The notes: a model not told the origin generated them from the sequence alone. A DNA stretch of 64,000 nucleotides from Pelagimonas sp017744045 (GCF_017744045.1 NZ_JAGHRD010000003.1); one strand, 5' to 3'. Counted from the stretch's first letter, positions 16,430-24,500 are shown. Numbers and translations: made by a program.

Positions 16430-16473
16430 TGGGAATTCATGGGATGCAACAGTTTTTTGTGGGAATTTTCTGG
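16430..16473 (+). promoter_or_regulatory. TGGG repeat cluster (candidate MraZ boxes), plus-strand copy
   Basis: TGGGA occurs at 16430, 16440 and 16460, on a strict 10-bp helical period. The first two form TGGGAATTCATGGG, and the third starts TGGGAATTTTCTGG, a degenerate copy. MraZ proteins bind TGGG-type repeats spaced by one helical turn ahead of mraZ. The repeats point away from mraZ, which is atypical, so the assignment is inference. Confidence 0.55.
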
Positions 16474-16601
16474 CCCAGATGGTTGGTTGGCGCTGCCAAG
16501 GTCATGATCTCATACCTAAATTTAGGCAAATTAACCCACAATTATGCGGATACATCTCAGTGGCAACTACATATAGACAAAAGCAAGGGGCCCTAAAATG
16601 T

Positions 16602-16615
16602 CCCATAATTTCCCA
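16602..16615 (-). promoter_or_regulatory. TGGG repeat pair (candidate MraZ box)
   Basis: The minus strand reads TGGGAAATTATGGG, two TGGG units one helical turn apart, directed toward mraZ. It matches the other copies at 16430, 16768 and 16790 in both spacing and the AAA after the first unit. Confidence 0.5.
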
Positions 16616-16679
16616 GAAAAAGTCGGAACCCACGTTCAAACCCTCACCTGAGGGCTCACGACACCCGTGATATAGGCAG

Positions 16680-16688
16680 TTATCCACA
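16680..16688 (+). promoter_or_regulatory. Perfect DnaA box upstream of the dcw cluster
   Basis: The 9-mer TTATCCACA matches the strong E. coli-type DnaA box exactly. Only one is seen, and no other oriC features are near, so an origin is not proposed. It could link dcw or PilZ-gene transcription to DnaA, or be a chance match. Confidence 0.4.
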
Positions 16689-16704
16689 GGAAATCACCCC
16701 TTAC

Positions 16705-16730
16705 CCGCCAAAAACGATTCGTTTTGGCGG
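16705..16730. promoter_or_regulatory. 26-bp dyad centred on a GATTC site
   Basis: CCGCCAAAA on the left pairs with TTTTGGCGG on the right with an inner CGATTCG, giving an almost perfect dyad apart from one extra A. The centre contains GATTC, a GANTC sequence of the kind methylated by CcrM in alphaproteobacteria. It could be an operator or a hairpin; no regulator is identified. Confidence 0.5.
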
Positions 16731-16755
16731 TGATTTGCCAGTGTTACTCATGTCA

Positions 16756-16803
16756 CCCAGTGACTTTCCCAAGATTTCCCATATCGCGACCCATATTTTC
16801 CCA
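16756..16803 (-). promoter_or_regulatory. Five-unit TGGG repeat array (candidate MraZ boxes)
   Basis: Reading the minus strand from 16803, TGGG begins at 16803, 16793, 16781, 16771 and 16759, with alternating 10- and 12-bp spacing. Two composite units are TGGGAAAATATGGG and TGGGAAATCTTGGG. The array points toward mraZ but lies about 600 bp from its start codon, so a far-upstream promoter, and therefore a very long leader, is possible. Control of the divergent PilZ gene is an alternative. Confidence 0.5.
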
Positions 16804-17115
16804 TATGCCCTACCACGCAGGATATGTCGGGTCTTTTCGGGCGGTTTGTAACGAATAAGATGTCGGACTGACATGAGACCGGGCGGGTCGAAAATGGCAA
16901 ACTGGATCAAATCACAGCCCTGCGACCGGTTCTCTATTCTTAGGAAACGACGGCTCTTACTAATGATTAGCCTAGCAGCAGCCAGGCCGCTTCATCTGCA
17001 CTCTCGAACCAGCTCGTCAGGAGAGAATACAAAGCCTTTTACCGAAAATATGGTCCGTTTCTTCTTTCTTAAGCCGTTTCGCCTAAGATCAGGTCCGCTT
17101 TGGACGGAGACCGGA

Positions 17116-17436
17116 ATGGCAGGCGCTAAGAAACAGGTGATCGCTGGTACGCGTCGGGAAGAACGGTTAATCTTGGACCTTGCCAGTGTGGCAAGTGATA
17201 AGACGACGAAGGTGAACTGCCTAATTCACGACATCACGGTTGATGGCGCCCTGATCAAATTCAACACTGAAGAGCGCCCTTTTGAGGAGGGCGCGCGGAT
17301 CAACCTGACACTCCCTGAATTTGGTCCCTGCTATGGCACCATTCGCTGGTATGGAGCCCGCAAAGCCGGAGTGGCATTCACCTTGGCCACGGATGAACGT
17401 CGGATGTTGCGCAATATCCTGGATGGGTTGATCTAA
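17116..17436 (+). CDS. PilZ-domain protein
   Basis: The 106-residue product MAGAKKQVIAGTRREERLIL carries an RxxxR motif (RREER) at about residues 13-17. The second PilZ motif follows as HDITVDGALIKF, a variant of D/N-x-S-x-x-G with threonine in place of serine. The rest is a small beta-barrel, with GARINLTLPEFGPCYGTIRWYGARKAGVAF. PilZ domains bind cyclic di-GMP and alter motility or surface processes. I chose the ATG at 17116, preceded by GGAG 6 nt upstream; upstream in-frame starts add non-conserved, basic residues. It is divergent from the dcw cluster across the long regulatory region. Confidence 0.78.
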   Translation: MAGAKKQVIAGTRREERLILDLASVASDKTTKVNCLIHDITVDGALIKFNTEERPFEEGARINLTLPEFGPCYGTIRWYGARKAGVAFTLATDERRMLRNILDGLI

Positions 17437-17474
17437 GCTCAAATCCCGGGCGCAGATAAGAGGTCACGCGACAG

Positions 17475-17490
17475 ACACATATATATGTGT
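17475..17490. promoter_or_regulatory. Perfect 16-bp AT palindrome upstream of tatD
   Basis: ACACATATATATGTGT is a perfect palindrome in the 142-bp gap between the PilZ gene and tatD. It could be a repressor operator or simple AT-alternation; no regulator is suggested by the context. Confidence 0.35.
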
Positions 17491-17578
17491 GCGCATTGAG
17501 TGCCCTCCCCCGACCGCCCCACTTACTCTCCTTGACCCTGCGCGCGGCTTGATTGATACCTGCGCACAAGGAGTTCCC

Positions 17579-18379
17579 ATGACCATCACCATTACTGACA
17601 GCCATTGCCATCTGGATTTCCCCGATTTCGACGAGGAACGCCCAGAGATTGTTCAACGTGCGATTGACGCAGGCGTGGCGCGTATGGTCACGATCTGCAC
17701 GCGGCTGCGCAATGAACCCACGGTGCGCGCCATCGCCGAGGCCTATCCCCAGGTCTTTTACGCCGCTGGCACCCATCCGATGAGCGCCGCCGAAGAGCCC
17801 TTGGCCAGCGTTCAAGAACTGGTGACCCTGGCACAGCATCCGAAATTTGTTGGCATTGGCGAGACTGGGCTGGATTATCACTACACCGCCGACAGCGCCG
17901 AGATTCAAAAGCAAAGCCTGCGCATTCATATCGAAGCAGCACAGGAAACCGGCCTGCCGCTGATCATCCATGCCCGCGCCGCAGATGATGACATGGCCCG
18001 GATCCTGACCGAGACCTATGAGGCACGCCCTTATCATTGTGTCATGCATTGCTTCTCCAGCTCGGCTGAACTGGCGCAGGCCGCGCTTGATCTTGGGTTT
18101 TACCTGTCCATGTCGGGCATCGCCGCCTTTCCCAAAAGCCAGGAGCTGCGCGATATTTTTGCTAAGGCCCCCTTGGAACGCATTTTGGTAGAAACCGACA
18201 GCCCCTACCTTGCGCCGCCGCCCTATCGCGGCAAGCGCAATGAACCCTCTTACGTGGTGAACACGGCCAAGGTCGGGGCCGAGCTGTTTGGCCTGACCTA
18301 TGAGGAGTTTGCCCGCGCCACCGAGGCCAATTTCGACCACCTCTTCCCCAAGGCCAGCCTGGCAAAGGCCGCCGCATGA
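17579..18379 (+). CDS. TatD-family metal-dependent deoxyribonuclease
   Basis: The 266-residue hydrolase has the amidohydrolase-type TIM barrel of TatD/YcfH proteins. The N-terminal DSHCHLDFPDF gives the first HxH metal ligands, followed by the AAGTHPMSAAEE, GIGETGLDYHY and LPLIIHARAADDD strands. ILVETDSPYLAPPPYRGKRNEP is the C-terminal signature. Family members remove nucleotides from DNA 3' ends in a divalent-metal-dependent way. I place the start at the ATG at 17579, eight bases after AGGAG. The stop codon overlaps the start of the downstream PhnP-like gene. In many genomes tmk and holB precede this pair; they are not here. Confidence 0.92.
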   Translation: MTITITDSHCHLDFPDFDEERPEIVQRAIDAGVARMVTICTRLRNEPTVRAIAEAYPQVFYAAGTHPMSAAEEPLASVQELVTLAQHPKFVGIGETGLDYHYTADSAEIQKQSLRIHIEAAQETGLPLIIHARAADDDMARILTETYEARPYHCVMHCFSSSAELAQAALDLGFYLSMSGIAAFPKSQELRDIFAKAPLERILVETDSPYLAPPPYRGKRNEPSYVVNTAKVGAELFGLTYEEFARATEANFDHLFPKASLAKAAA

Positions 18380-19176
18380 GCGCCGAGTTACGTTTCACTA
18401 TTCTAGGCTGCGGCAGTTCCGGCGGCGTGCCGCGGATTGGCGGCTATTGGGGCGCATGCGACCCAAACAACCCGCGCAACCGGCGGCGGCGCTGTTCCAT
18501 GCTGATCGAACGCGAAACCGAGGCGGGCACCACCTCGGTTCTGATCGACACCACCCCGGATATGCACGCCCAGCTGATTGATGTGGGCATTGCCAAGGTC
18601 GACGCCGTGGCCTGGACCCATGCCCATGCAGATCACGTGCACGGGCTCGATGATCTGCGTCAGATCGTGTTCAACACCCGCGAGCGGCTGAATGTCTGGG
18701 CCGATGGCGACACGCAAAACGCGCTGCTCTCACGCTTTGGCTATGCCTTTGCCCAGCCCGAAGGCTCTCCCTATCCGCCGATTCTGACCATGCACACAAT
18801 CGATGGGCCCTTCACGATTTCCGGTGCCGGTGGCGACATCACCCTCACCCCCTTCGAGGTCAATCACGGTGCGATCGAGGCCTTGGGCTTTCGCATCAAC
18901 GATCTGGCTTATCTGCCCGATGTGGCGACCATTCCCGATGATGTCTGGCCGCATCTCGAAGGGTTGGATTGCTGGATCCTCGACGCCTTGCGCCGCACGC
19001 CGCATCCCACCCACGCCCATCTAGATTTGGCGCTGGAATGGATCGCCCGCGTTGCCCCACGCCGCGCGATTCTGACCAATATGCATATCGATCTCGATTA
19101 TGCGGAGGTTGAGGCCGAAACACCAGATCACATCACGCCAGCCTATGACGGCATGGTGATCCGCTATGATGTTTAA
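18376..19176 (+). CDS. MBL-fold metallo-hydrolase, PhnP-like
   Basis: The 266-residue protein is a metallo-beta-lactamase fold hydrolase. It begins with the FTILGCGSSGGVPRIGG segment shared with PhnP and related cyclic phosphodiesterases. The main metal motif THAHADHVHGLDDLR lies at about residues 79-93, with further ligands in VNHGAIEALGF, WILDALR and the C-terminal LTNMHIDLDY. The combination with an upstream TatD gene in an ATGA overlap is a common alphaproteobacterial pairing. A phosphodiesterase role is likely; the substrate is not known. Confidence 0.88.
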   Translation: MSAELRFTILGCGSSGGVPRIGGYWGACDPNNPRNRRRRCSMLIERETEAGTTSVLIDTTPDMHAQLIDVGIAKVDAVAWTHAHADHVHGLDDLRQIVFNTRERLNVWADGDTQNALLSRFGYAFAQPEGSPYPPILTMHTIDGPFTISGAGGDITLTPFEVNHGAIEALGFRINDLAYLPDVATIPDDVWPHLEGLDCWILDALRRTPHPTHAHLDLALEWIARVAPRRAILTNMHIDLDYAEVEAETPDHITPAYDGMVIRYDV

Positions 19177-19184
19177 CGACGTTC

Positions 19185-19220
19185 GGCTTCTTCTTGGTGC
19201 AAGTACTCCCGCCGGAGGCC
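19185..19220 (+). repeat. Short intergenic repeat-like element related to family B
   Basis: The segment contains GGCTTCTTCTTGG and, after a few bases, AGTACTCCCGCCGGAGGCC. In reverse this reads GGCCTCCGGCGGGAGTACT followed by an AAGAAGAAG tract. It resembles the GGGATATTTTTGGCC-AAGAAA tails of the family B repeats in this window. It is a single degenerate copy after the PhnP-like gene. Confidence 0.45.
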
Positions 19221-19328
19221 AAGCCCACGCGGCGCGCCCCGCTTGTCGCATCGCAACCAACAGCGCGCCTTGCGCCAGCGCGACACGCGCAGCGCGGCGC
19301 AATCCCTCCCATTTAGACGGGTAAACTG

Positions 19329-20258
19329 ATGCAAGCGCTTCTCGACGTCATCCTGCCTGTCTTTCTGGTGATCGGTGCAGGCTATGGCGCGGTTTGGCGC
19401 AGATGGTTTTCTGACAGCGCGGTTGATGGGTTGATGAGTTTCACCCAGAACTTTGCTGTGCCCTGCCTGCTGTTCCGGGCGATCTGGACCTTGGATATCG
19501 GGCCCGATTTCGACCCGTTGATCCTGCTCTCCTTTTACGCAGGCTCGGCGACAGGGTTTGTCGTTGGCCTGCTTGGTGCGCGCTACCTGTTCAAACGCGA
19601 TTGGGAAGACGCGGTCGCCATCGGGTTCTGCTGCCTCTTTGCCAATTCGGTGCTGATCGGCCTACCCATCACCGAGCGCGCCTATGGGTCTGATGCCTTG
19701 GCGGCCAATTTTGTCATTGTCGCCCTGCATTCCCCGTTTTGCTACTGCATTGGCATCACCGCGATGGAACTGGTCCGCGCGCGCGGAGCACCCGCGCGGG
19801 AATTGCCGGGCAAGGTCGCCCGGGCCATGTTCCGCAATGCGTTGGTGATTGGCATCCTGCTAGGGCTGGTTGCGAACCTGTCCGGCATGTCCCTGCCCGG
19901 CCCTTTGACCGACGCGATTGACATGATGATCCGCGCCGCTTTGCCCGCCGCGCTGTTTGGCATGGGCGGTGTGCTGTTCCGTTACCGCCCACAGGGGGAT
20001 GGCCGAGTGATTGCCTTTATCTGCGTTGTGACCTTGATCCTGCACCCCACCATCACCTGGACTTTGGGAACGCTCTCGCAACTATCGACGCCCGCTTTCC
20101 GCTCTGCCGTGCTCACCGCCTCCATGGCACCGGGTATCAATGCCTATGTCTTTGCCAATATGTATGGGCGCGCCCGACGGGTAGCGGCCTCGTCAGTCTT
20201 GATCGCCACCGGTCTCTCGGTCATCACCGTCTGGGTCTGGCTCTCGTTGCTGCCCTAG
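19329..20258 (+). CDS. AEC-family (auxin efflux carrier-type) permease
   Basis: The 309-residue protein has about ten hydrophobic segments in two five-helix halves. It begins LLDVILPVFLVIGAGYGAVW and includes the conserved middle region FANSVLIGLPITERAYG and the C-terminal APGINAYVFANMYGR. These are the features of the AEC family, which in bacteria includes malonate and other small carboxylate transporters. No linked enzyme reveals its substrate. It stands alone after the PhnP-like gene with a 152-bp gap. Confidence 0.87.
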   Translation: MQALLDVILPVFLVIGAGYGAVWRRWFSDSAVDGLMSFTQNFAVPCLLFRAIWTLDIGPDFDPLILLSFYAGSATGFVVGLLGARYLFKRDWEDAVAIGFCCLFANSVLIGLPITERAYGSDALAANFVIVALHSPFCYCIGITAMELVRARGAPARELPGKVARAMFRNALVIGILLGLVANLSGMSLPGPLTDAIDMMIRAALPAALFGMGGVLFRYRPQGDGRVIAFICVVTLILHPTITWTLGTLSQLSTPAFRSAVLTASMAPGINAYVFANMYGRARRVAASSVLIATGLSVITVWVWLSLLP

Positions 20259-20327
20259 GCTGGGTCGACGAAGCCTACCCGCCCCAGCGGCCTTGCAGAG
20301 CGCAGGTTTCCACCATAGCGTGCCCGA

Positions 20328-21284
20328 ATGAGCACCAGCACAAGTACCGACCAGTTTGACCGCCCCCTGCTTGGCATCACTTTGATGCTGGGCTTTTGCC
20401 TGCTGATCCCTTTCGGAGACGCGCTGGCGAAATTGCTTGGGCCGCATCTGTCGGTCGTTCAATTGCTCACATTGCGTTTCGCAATCCAAGGGCTGATCCT
20501 GTTTCCACTGGTTGCGCTGACTGGCCGGCCCTGGCGCGCCTCGGGCAAAACCTTGGCGCTGATCATCTTGCGCACATTCATGCTAATCCTCGGCATTGGC
20601 CTCATGTTCACATCACTGCTTTACCTGCCGCTGGCAGATGCGGTGGCCATTGCCTTTGTCATGCCGTTTATCATGCTCCTTCTCGGCCATTGGTTTCTCA
20701 AGGAAGAGGTCGGGCTGCGGCGCTTGAACGCTTGTCTGGTCGGCTTCATAGGCACATTGCTGATCATCCAGCCCGCCTTTGCCGTGGTGGGCTGGGCGGC
20801 GCTGCTACCGCTTGGGGTGGCTCTGGACTTCGCACTTTTTATGCTGGTCACCCGCCAGATCTCCGCCACCACCGATCCGATTGGCATGCAGGCCCTGTCA
20901 GTGCCCATTGCGCTGCTGGTGCTGATCCCGCTGCATTTCCTGCCTTTGGACCTGCCCGCGCTTGATTGGGTTTGGCCTTCACTCGACATTTGGGGGCTGG
21001 TGCTGATCATGGGATGCGTCGGCACCGTGGGACATCTGTTGATGACCTGGTCGCTGCGCTACGCGCCCACATCCACCCTGGCCCCGATGCAATATCTTGA
21101 GATCCCGGCGGCCACATTGGTGGGCTGGATGATCTTTGGCGACCTGCCCGGCCCGCTGGCCAGCCTGGGCATCGCCATCACCATCGCCGCAGGCCTCTAT
21201 ATTATTCTGCGCGAGCGGGCCATGTTAAAGGCGCGCTCTGCAACCCGTCCAGAACCGGATCAAGCGCCTCCGGCGGCAGAATAA
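20328..21284 (+). CDS. DMT-superfamily (EamA-type) transporter
   Basis: The 318-residue protein has ten predicted membrane helices in two EamA repeats. These are visible as LLIPFGDALAKLLGPHLSVV with PLADAVAIAFVMPFIMLLLG, then LAPMQYLEIPAATLVGWMIFGDLPGP in the second half. The family exports metabolites such as amino acids or cofactors, and the substrate cannot be told here. Its last 83 bp overlap the 3' end of the convergent thiamine pyrophosphokinase gene, so its C-terminal hydrophilic tail is read antisense to that gene. Confidence 0.88.
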   Translation: MSTSTSTDQFDRPLLGITLMLGFCLLIPFGDALAKLLGPHLSVVQLLTLRFAIQGLILFPLVALTGRPWRASGKTLALIILRTFMLILGIGLMFTSLLYLPLADAVAIAFVMPFIMLLLGHWFLKEEVGLRRLNACLVGFIGTLLIIQPAFAVVGWAALLPLGVALDFALFMLVTRQISATTDPIGMQALSVPIALLVLIPLHFLPLDLPALDWVWPSLDIWGLVLIMGCVGTVGHLLMTWSLRYAPTSTLAPMQYLEIPAATLVGWMIFGDLPGPLASLGIAITIAAGLYIILRERAMLKARSATRPEPDQAPPAAE

Positions 21285-21897
21285 GCAGCATTCCCGGTGC
21301 CACCATCTCAAGAGCAACAGGCCCCGAGACCTCATTAGAAGTGCCAATCCGTGTATCTGGCGAAAAATCGATCCCGTCGATCGGCCAGCGCAGGCCAAGC
21401 GACGTGCCGCGCAGATTCGTCATGGGAAAGAGCGAGAAGCGCAGGCCTTTGGGCAGGTTCAGCTGCAATTTCGGCGGGCAGAGCAAAACGATGTCATCCT
21501 CGCCCACCAAGACACAGCGCCGATCGGCGCGGCGCACCAGCACATTGAAGGCCGCCAATTGGTGATCCACCCGCGCGCCCAAAAACCCATGCGCCAAAAC
21601 CAGCGGAGCCTCGATATGGCGCAGGCTTTTGTCAAAGTCGGTACTGTCCTGTTCGGCGATATGTTGCAACACACCGGGCGCAAGCTGCGCCTGCAATTCG
21701 GCGGACAGACTGTCCATATCCCCGATCACCGAATCGGGCATATGCCCACGCGCCAGCAATTCTGCCGCCCCGCCATCGGCGGCAACAGCGCATTTTGTGT
21801 CAGCCAATGCCTTGGTTAACGCTGCGTCAGCGCACCTTCCGCCGCCGACCAATAATACAGGGGTTTGGCTGTGAACAATTTTAGTATTCATGTCCAA
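21202..21897 (-). CDS. Thiamine diphosphokinase
   Basis: The enzyme transfers pyrophosphate from ATP to thiamine, making thiamine diphosphate. The 231-residue product has the N-terminal VLLVGGGRCADAALTKAL, the conserved AADGGAAELLARGHMPDSV followed by IGDMDSLS, then EQDSTDFDKSLRH, and GARVDHQLAAFNVL near the middle. The first part is the catalytic domain and the C-terminal quarter the thiamine-binding domain. Length is normal. It is convergent with the DMT transporter and divergent from the large acidic protein gene, and no riboswitch was seen ahead of it. Confidence 0.85.
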   Translation of the reverse strand: MDMNTKIVHSQTPVLLVGGGRCADAALTKALADTKCAVAADGGAAELLARGHMPDSVIGDMDSLSAELQAQLAPGVLQHIAEQDSTDFDKSLRHIEAPLVLAHGFLGARVDHQLAAFNVLVRRADRRCVLVGEDDIVLLCPPKLQLNLPKGLRFSLFPMTNLRGTSLGLRWPIDGIDFSPDTRIGTSNEVSGPVALEMVAPGMLLILPPEALDPVLDGLQSAPLTWPARAE

Positions 21898-22029
21898 TTA
21901 ATGGCCTTTTGGGAAACAGATCACAATCTAGCCACGAAATGATACGCTGATGATCACAGATTCGGTCACCTTTCGTCGCGGTCGTCATGGTAAACACATT
22001 GTTGCAGAACGAATGAAAGTGAGCAGCAC

Positions 22030-24447
22030 ATGGTGAGTTCGAGCAAGATTCTCACGGTGTCTTATGGCACCTTTTCCTGCACCGCAGAAGGATTCGAAGA
22101 TCCTTTGGCGGTGATGAAGGACACAACACATTTCTTCCGCTCCGTTGTCGGAGAGGACCGGTTCTTTGGTGCCGAACCCCCACAATTTGATCCGGAGCTG
22201 GCGTCAGAATTGATGCGCCAACAGATTTCCGCTCCCGAAGGTGGCAAGGTTCAACTGGATCTGCCCAGCGGTGTTGCCGCCGCCTCTTCTGGTGCTTTGG
22301 CCGCAGCCCTGGCCGCAGGCCCTGCCCGCGCCAAACCCGAAGAATCGGTTTTGGAAGAAGTTCTTCCAGACGATGCGACCATCGAAGCCACCGCTTATGA
22401 ACCAGCGCCCTCGCCCGACCTCAGCGATGAGGTTGCGCTTGAGGATGACGCGGCTGAAAACCAAGGCGATGATACATATGAGATGACTGATCCCGATGCG
22501 ACTGCATTTGCCGCAGACGATATGGATCTGTCAGCCGACCTGGCTGGCCCGGCTGAGGATGCGCCTGCTCCGCATTCCACCGGTGCCGCCAGCGTCGCGG
22601 CCAAACTGGCGCGCATTCGTGCTGTCGTGTCAGACAATGAAGCCGAGGATTCCACGTCCGAGCCAGCCGCTCCGACCGCCGAAGCCCCTGCCGAGGAAAG
22701 CTTTGACGAAGACACGCTGAGTGCGCTGCTGGGTGAAACCCTGTCCGAACCGGCCCCAGAGGCCCCGGCAGAGGTCGACACCACGCTGGACGTGGCCGAG
22801 GAAGAGGACAATCTCTTTACCGACACCATTGCCAGCGTCATGCAAGCAGCCTCAGACGAGGTGGCTGAGGCCGTTGAGGATGTGCCAAATGTCGATGACG
22901 TGCTGGATGCGGCCTTTGACGAAGAGGATGAAGATTTTGATCTGATGTCCGCTTTGGATCAGGTCGATCAGGCCGAGGCGGCAGAGACAGTCACCGAAGA
23001 GCTTTCTGACCTGTCTGATGAGGATGCGGAAATCTCTGTCGATGATGCCCTGACGACCTGGGATGAGGACAAGCGCGAAGACAGTGCCGATCTGGCCGAC
23101 ACCCTGACCAACCTGACCGACACTGCCTTTGATGAAGAGGAAGATGACGGTCTCTTTGACGACGAACCGCTCGAGGACACCGTCGCCGAAGCCGTTGCAG
23201 ACCCGGAACCTGCGCCCGCACCAGAACCGGCCCCGCGCCGCGTGCGTGCCCGCGTGGTCAAAGTAAAACGCACAGCCTTCGAGCAAGCGGTTCAATCCGG
23301 TCAGCTTGAGGAAATCGAAGAGCCAGACGTCGAAGAAAAGCCGCTCTCCGCGCCGCTTTCTGCGACAAGCAGCCTGTCGGACGAGGACGAAGATGATCTC
23401 GCCCGCGAACTGGCCGCTGTCAAAGCAGAGCTTGCAGGTGGCATGGAAGGTTGGGACGACGAGGACGCACCCGAAGCGCAGGCCTCAGAAGCCGAGCCGG
23501 TCGCACAGGATGAGGACGATTGGGGCTGGGATGACGAAGAGGACGAAGATTTGGCAGAGGTTGCCGATGACATGTCCGAACCGCTCCGCCTCGAAGATCC
23601 GGTATCCACACCAGAGCCCGAGATTGATCTGAGCGCCGCGATTGACGGGGCCCGCAAGGCGGTGAAACTGGCCAGCCCGGCCCGCGCCATGCTGACCGAG
23701 CAAAGCGTCGAAGACTTTGACGAGTCGCGCATTCTCGACCAGACCAATACCGAGCTGGAAGAGCCCGAAGGCAATCGCCGCCGCAGCGCCATTGCGCATC
23801 TGCGCGCCGCCGTTGCCGCGACCAAGGCCGATCGGCTTTTGGGCCGCAAACCCACAGAAGCCGAGGAAACCGAACCGTACCGCGAGGATCTGGCCAGCGT
23901 CGTGCGCCCCCGTCGCCCGCAATCTGGCGGCGCGCGTACGGAACGCCCCAGTGCCGAGCCTGTTCAAGCCGCACCTCTGAAACTCGTGGCAGAACAGCGG
24001 GTTGTCCAGGACGACGTCGCCGCGGCACCAGCTGAAGCACCAGCGCCAGCCCCGGTCACCCCGGTTCGTCCCCGCCGGGTGGCGCGCTCCAATACGCCCT
24101 CACCGCGTGCTGCACGCCCTCACGAGGAAAGCGCCCCCGCCCCTATGGCTCAGCCAAGCGGCGACGGTGATTTCGCCGCCTATGCCGAAAGCGTCGGAGC
24201 CAGCGAATTGCCCGACCTTCTCGAGGCCGCGGCAGCCTATATGTCTTATGTCGAAGGCATGGAGCAATTCTCGCGCCCGCAACTGATGACCACCGTGCGT
24301 CAAGCCGAGATGGGGGAATCCAGCCGAGAAGATCGCTTGCGCAGCTTTGGCCAGCTTTTGCGCGATGGCAAAATCGAAAAGACATCCGGCGGTCGCTTTA
24401 CCGCATCCGAGCGGATCAGCTTCAAACCGTCGAGGGCTGCCGGGTAA
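22030..24447 (+). CDS. Very acidic, largely disordered 805-residue protein, function unknown
   Basis: The protein has a structured N-terminal block of about 70 residues (SSKILTVSYGTFSCTAEGFED to ELMRQQIS). A stretch of over 600 residues follows that is dominated by Asp, Glu, Ala and Pro and has no predictable fold. A C-terminal block of about 100 residues (GDGDFAAYAESVGASELPDL to the end) looks helical and winged-helix-like, ending in TSGGRFTASERISF. No signal peptide or membrane segment is seen. I believe similar N-terminal domains occur in other Rhodobacterales, but I cannot name a function; assignments as a chemotaxis kinase would have no motif support. It is monocistronic with a strong terminator. 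Confidence 0.7.
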   Translation: MVSSSKILTVSYGTFSCTAEGFEDPLAVMKDTTHFFRSVVGEDRFFGAEPPQFDPELASELMRQQISAPEGGKVQLDLPSGVAAASSGALAAALAAGPARAKPEESVLEEVLPDDATIEATAYEPAPSPDLSDEVALEDDAAENQGDDTYEMTDPDATAFAADDMDLSADLAGPAEDAPAPHSTGAASVAAKLARIRAVVSDNEAEDSTSEPAAPTAEAPAEESFDEDTLSALLGETLSEPAPEAPAEVDTTLDVAEEEDNLFTDTIASVMQAASDEVAEAVEDVPNVDDVLDAAFDEEDEDFDLMSALDQVDQAEAAETVTEELSDLSDEDAEISVDDALTTWDEDKREDSADLADTLTNLTDTAFDEEEDDGLFDDEPLEDTVAEAVADPEPAPAPEPAPRRVRARVVKVKRTAFEQAVQSGQLEEIEEPDVEEKPLSAPLSATSSLSDEDEDDLARELAAVKAELAGGMEGWDDEDAPEAQASEAEPVAQDEDDWGWDDEEDEDLAEVADDMSEPLRLEDPVSTPEPEIDLSAAIDGARKAVKLASPARAMLTEQSVEDFDESRILDQTNTELEEPEGNRRRSAIAHLRAAVAATKADRLLGRKPTEAEETEPYREDLASVVRPRRPQSGGARTERPSAEPVQAAPLKLVAEQRVVQDDVAAAPAEAPAPAPVTPVRPRRVARSNTPSPRAARPHEESAPAPMAQPSGDGDFAAYAESVGASELPDLLEAAAAYMSYVEGMEQFSRPQLMTTVRQAEMGESSREDRLRSFGQLLRDGKIEKTSGGRFTASERISFKPSRAAG

Positions 24448-24471
24448 CCGCTCCAGCCCCCACCCAAAGAC

Positions 24472-24500
24472 AAAAGGCGACCCAAGCGGGTCGCCTTTTT
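24472..24500 (+). terminator. Intrinsic terminator after the acidic protein gene
   Basis: AAAAGGCGACCC, a short AAGC loop, and GGGTCGCCTTTTT form a stem flanked by an A-run and a T-run, 25 bp after the stop codon. It can act in both directions. Confidence 0.9.

Noticed and set aside
16413..16687. Small frames in the mraZ leader (85 and 61 codons)
   Set aside because: They contain the repeated TGGG units and have no ribosome site or recognisable domain, so the region is better explained as regulatory.
16680..16688. Replication origin
   Set aside because: A single DnaA box without an AT-rich unwinding stretch, box cluster or dnaA/parAB genes is not enough.
22395..22841. Serine-rich antisense frames under the acidic protein
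   Set aside because: Acidic GAY/GAR codons give serine-rich reverse frames automatically; no independent evidence of coding.
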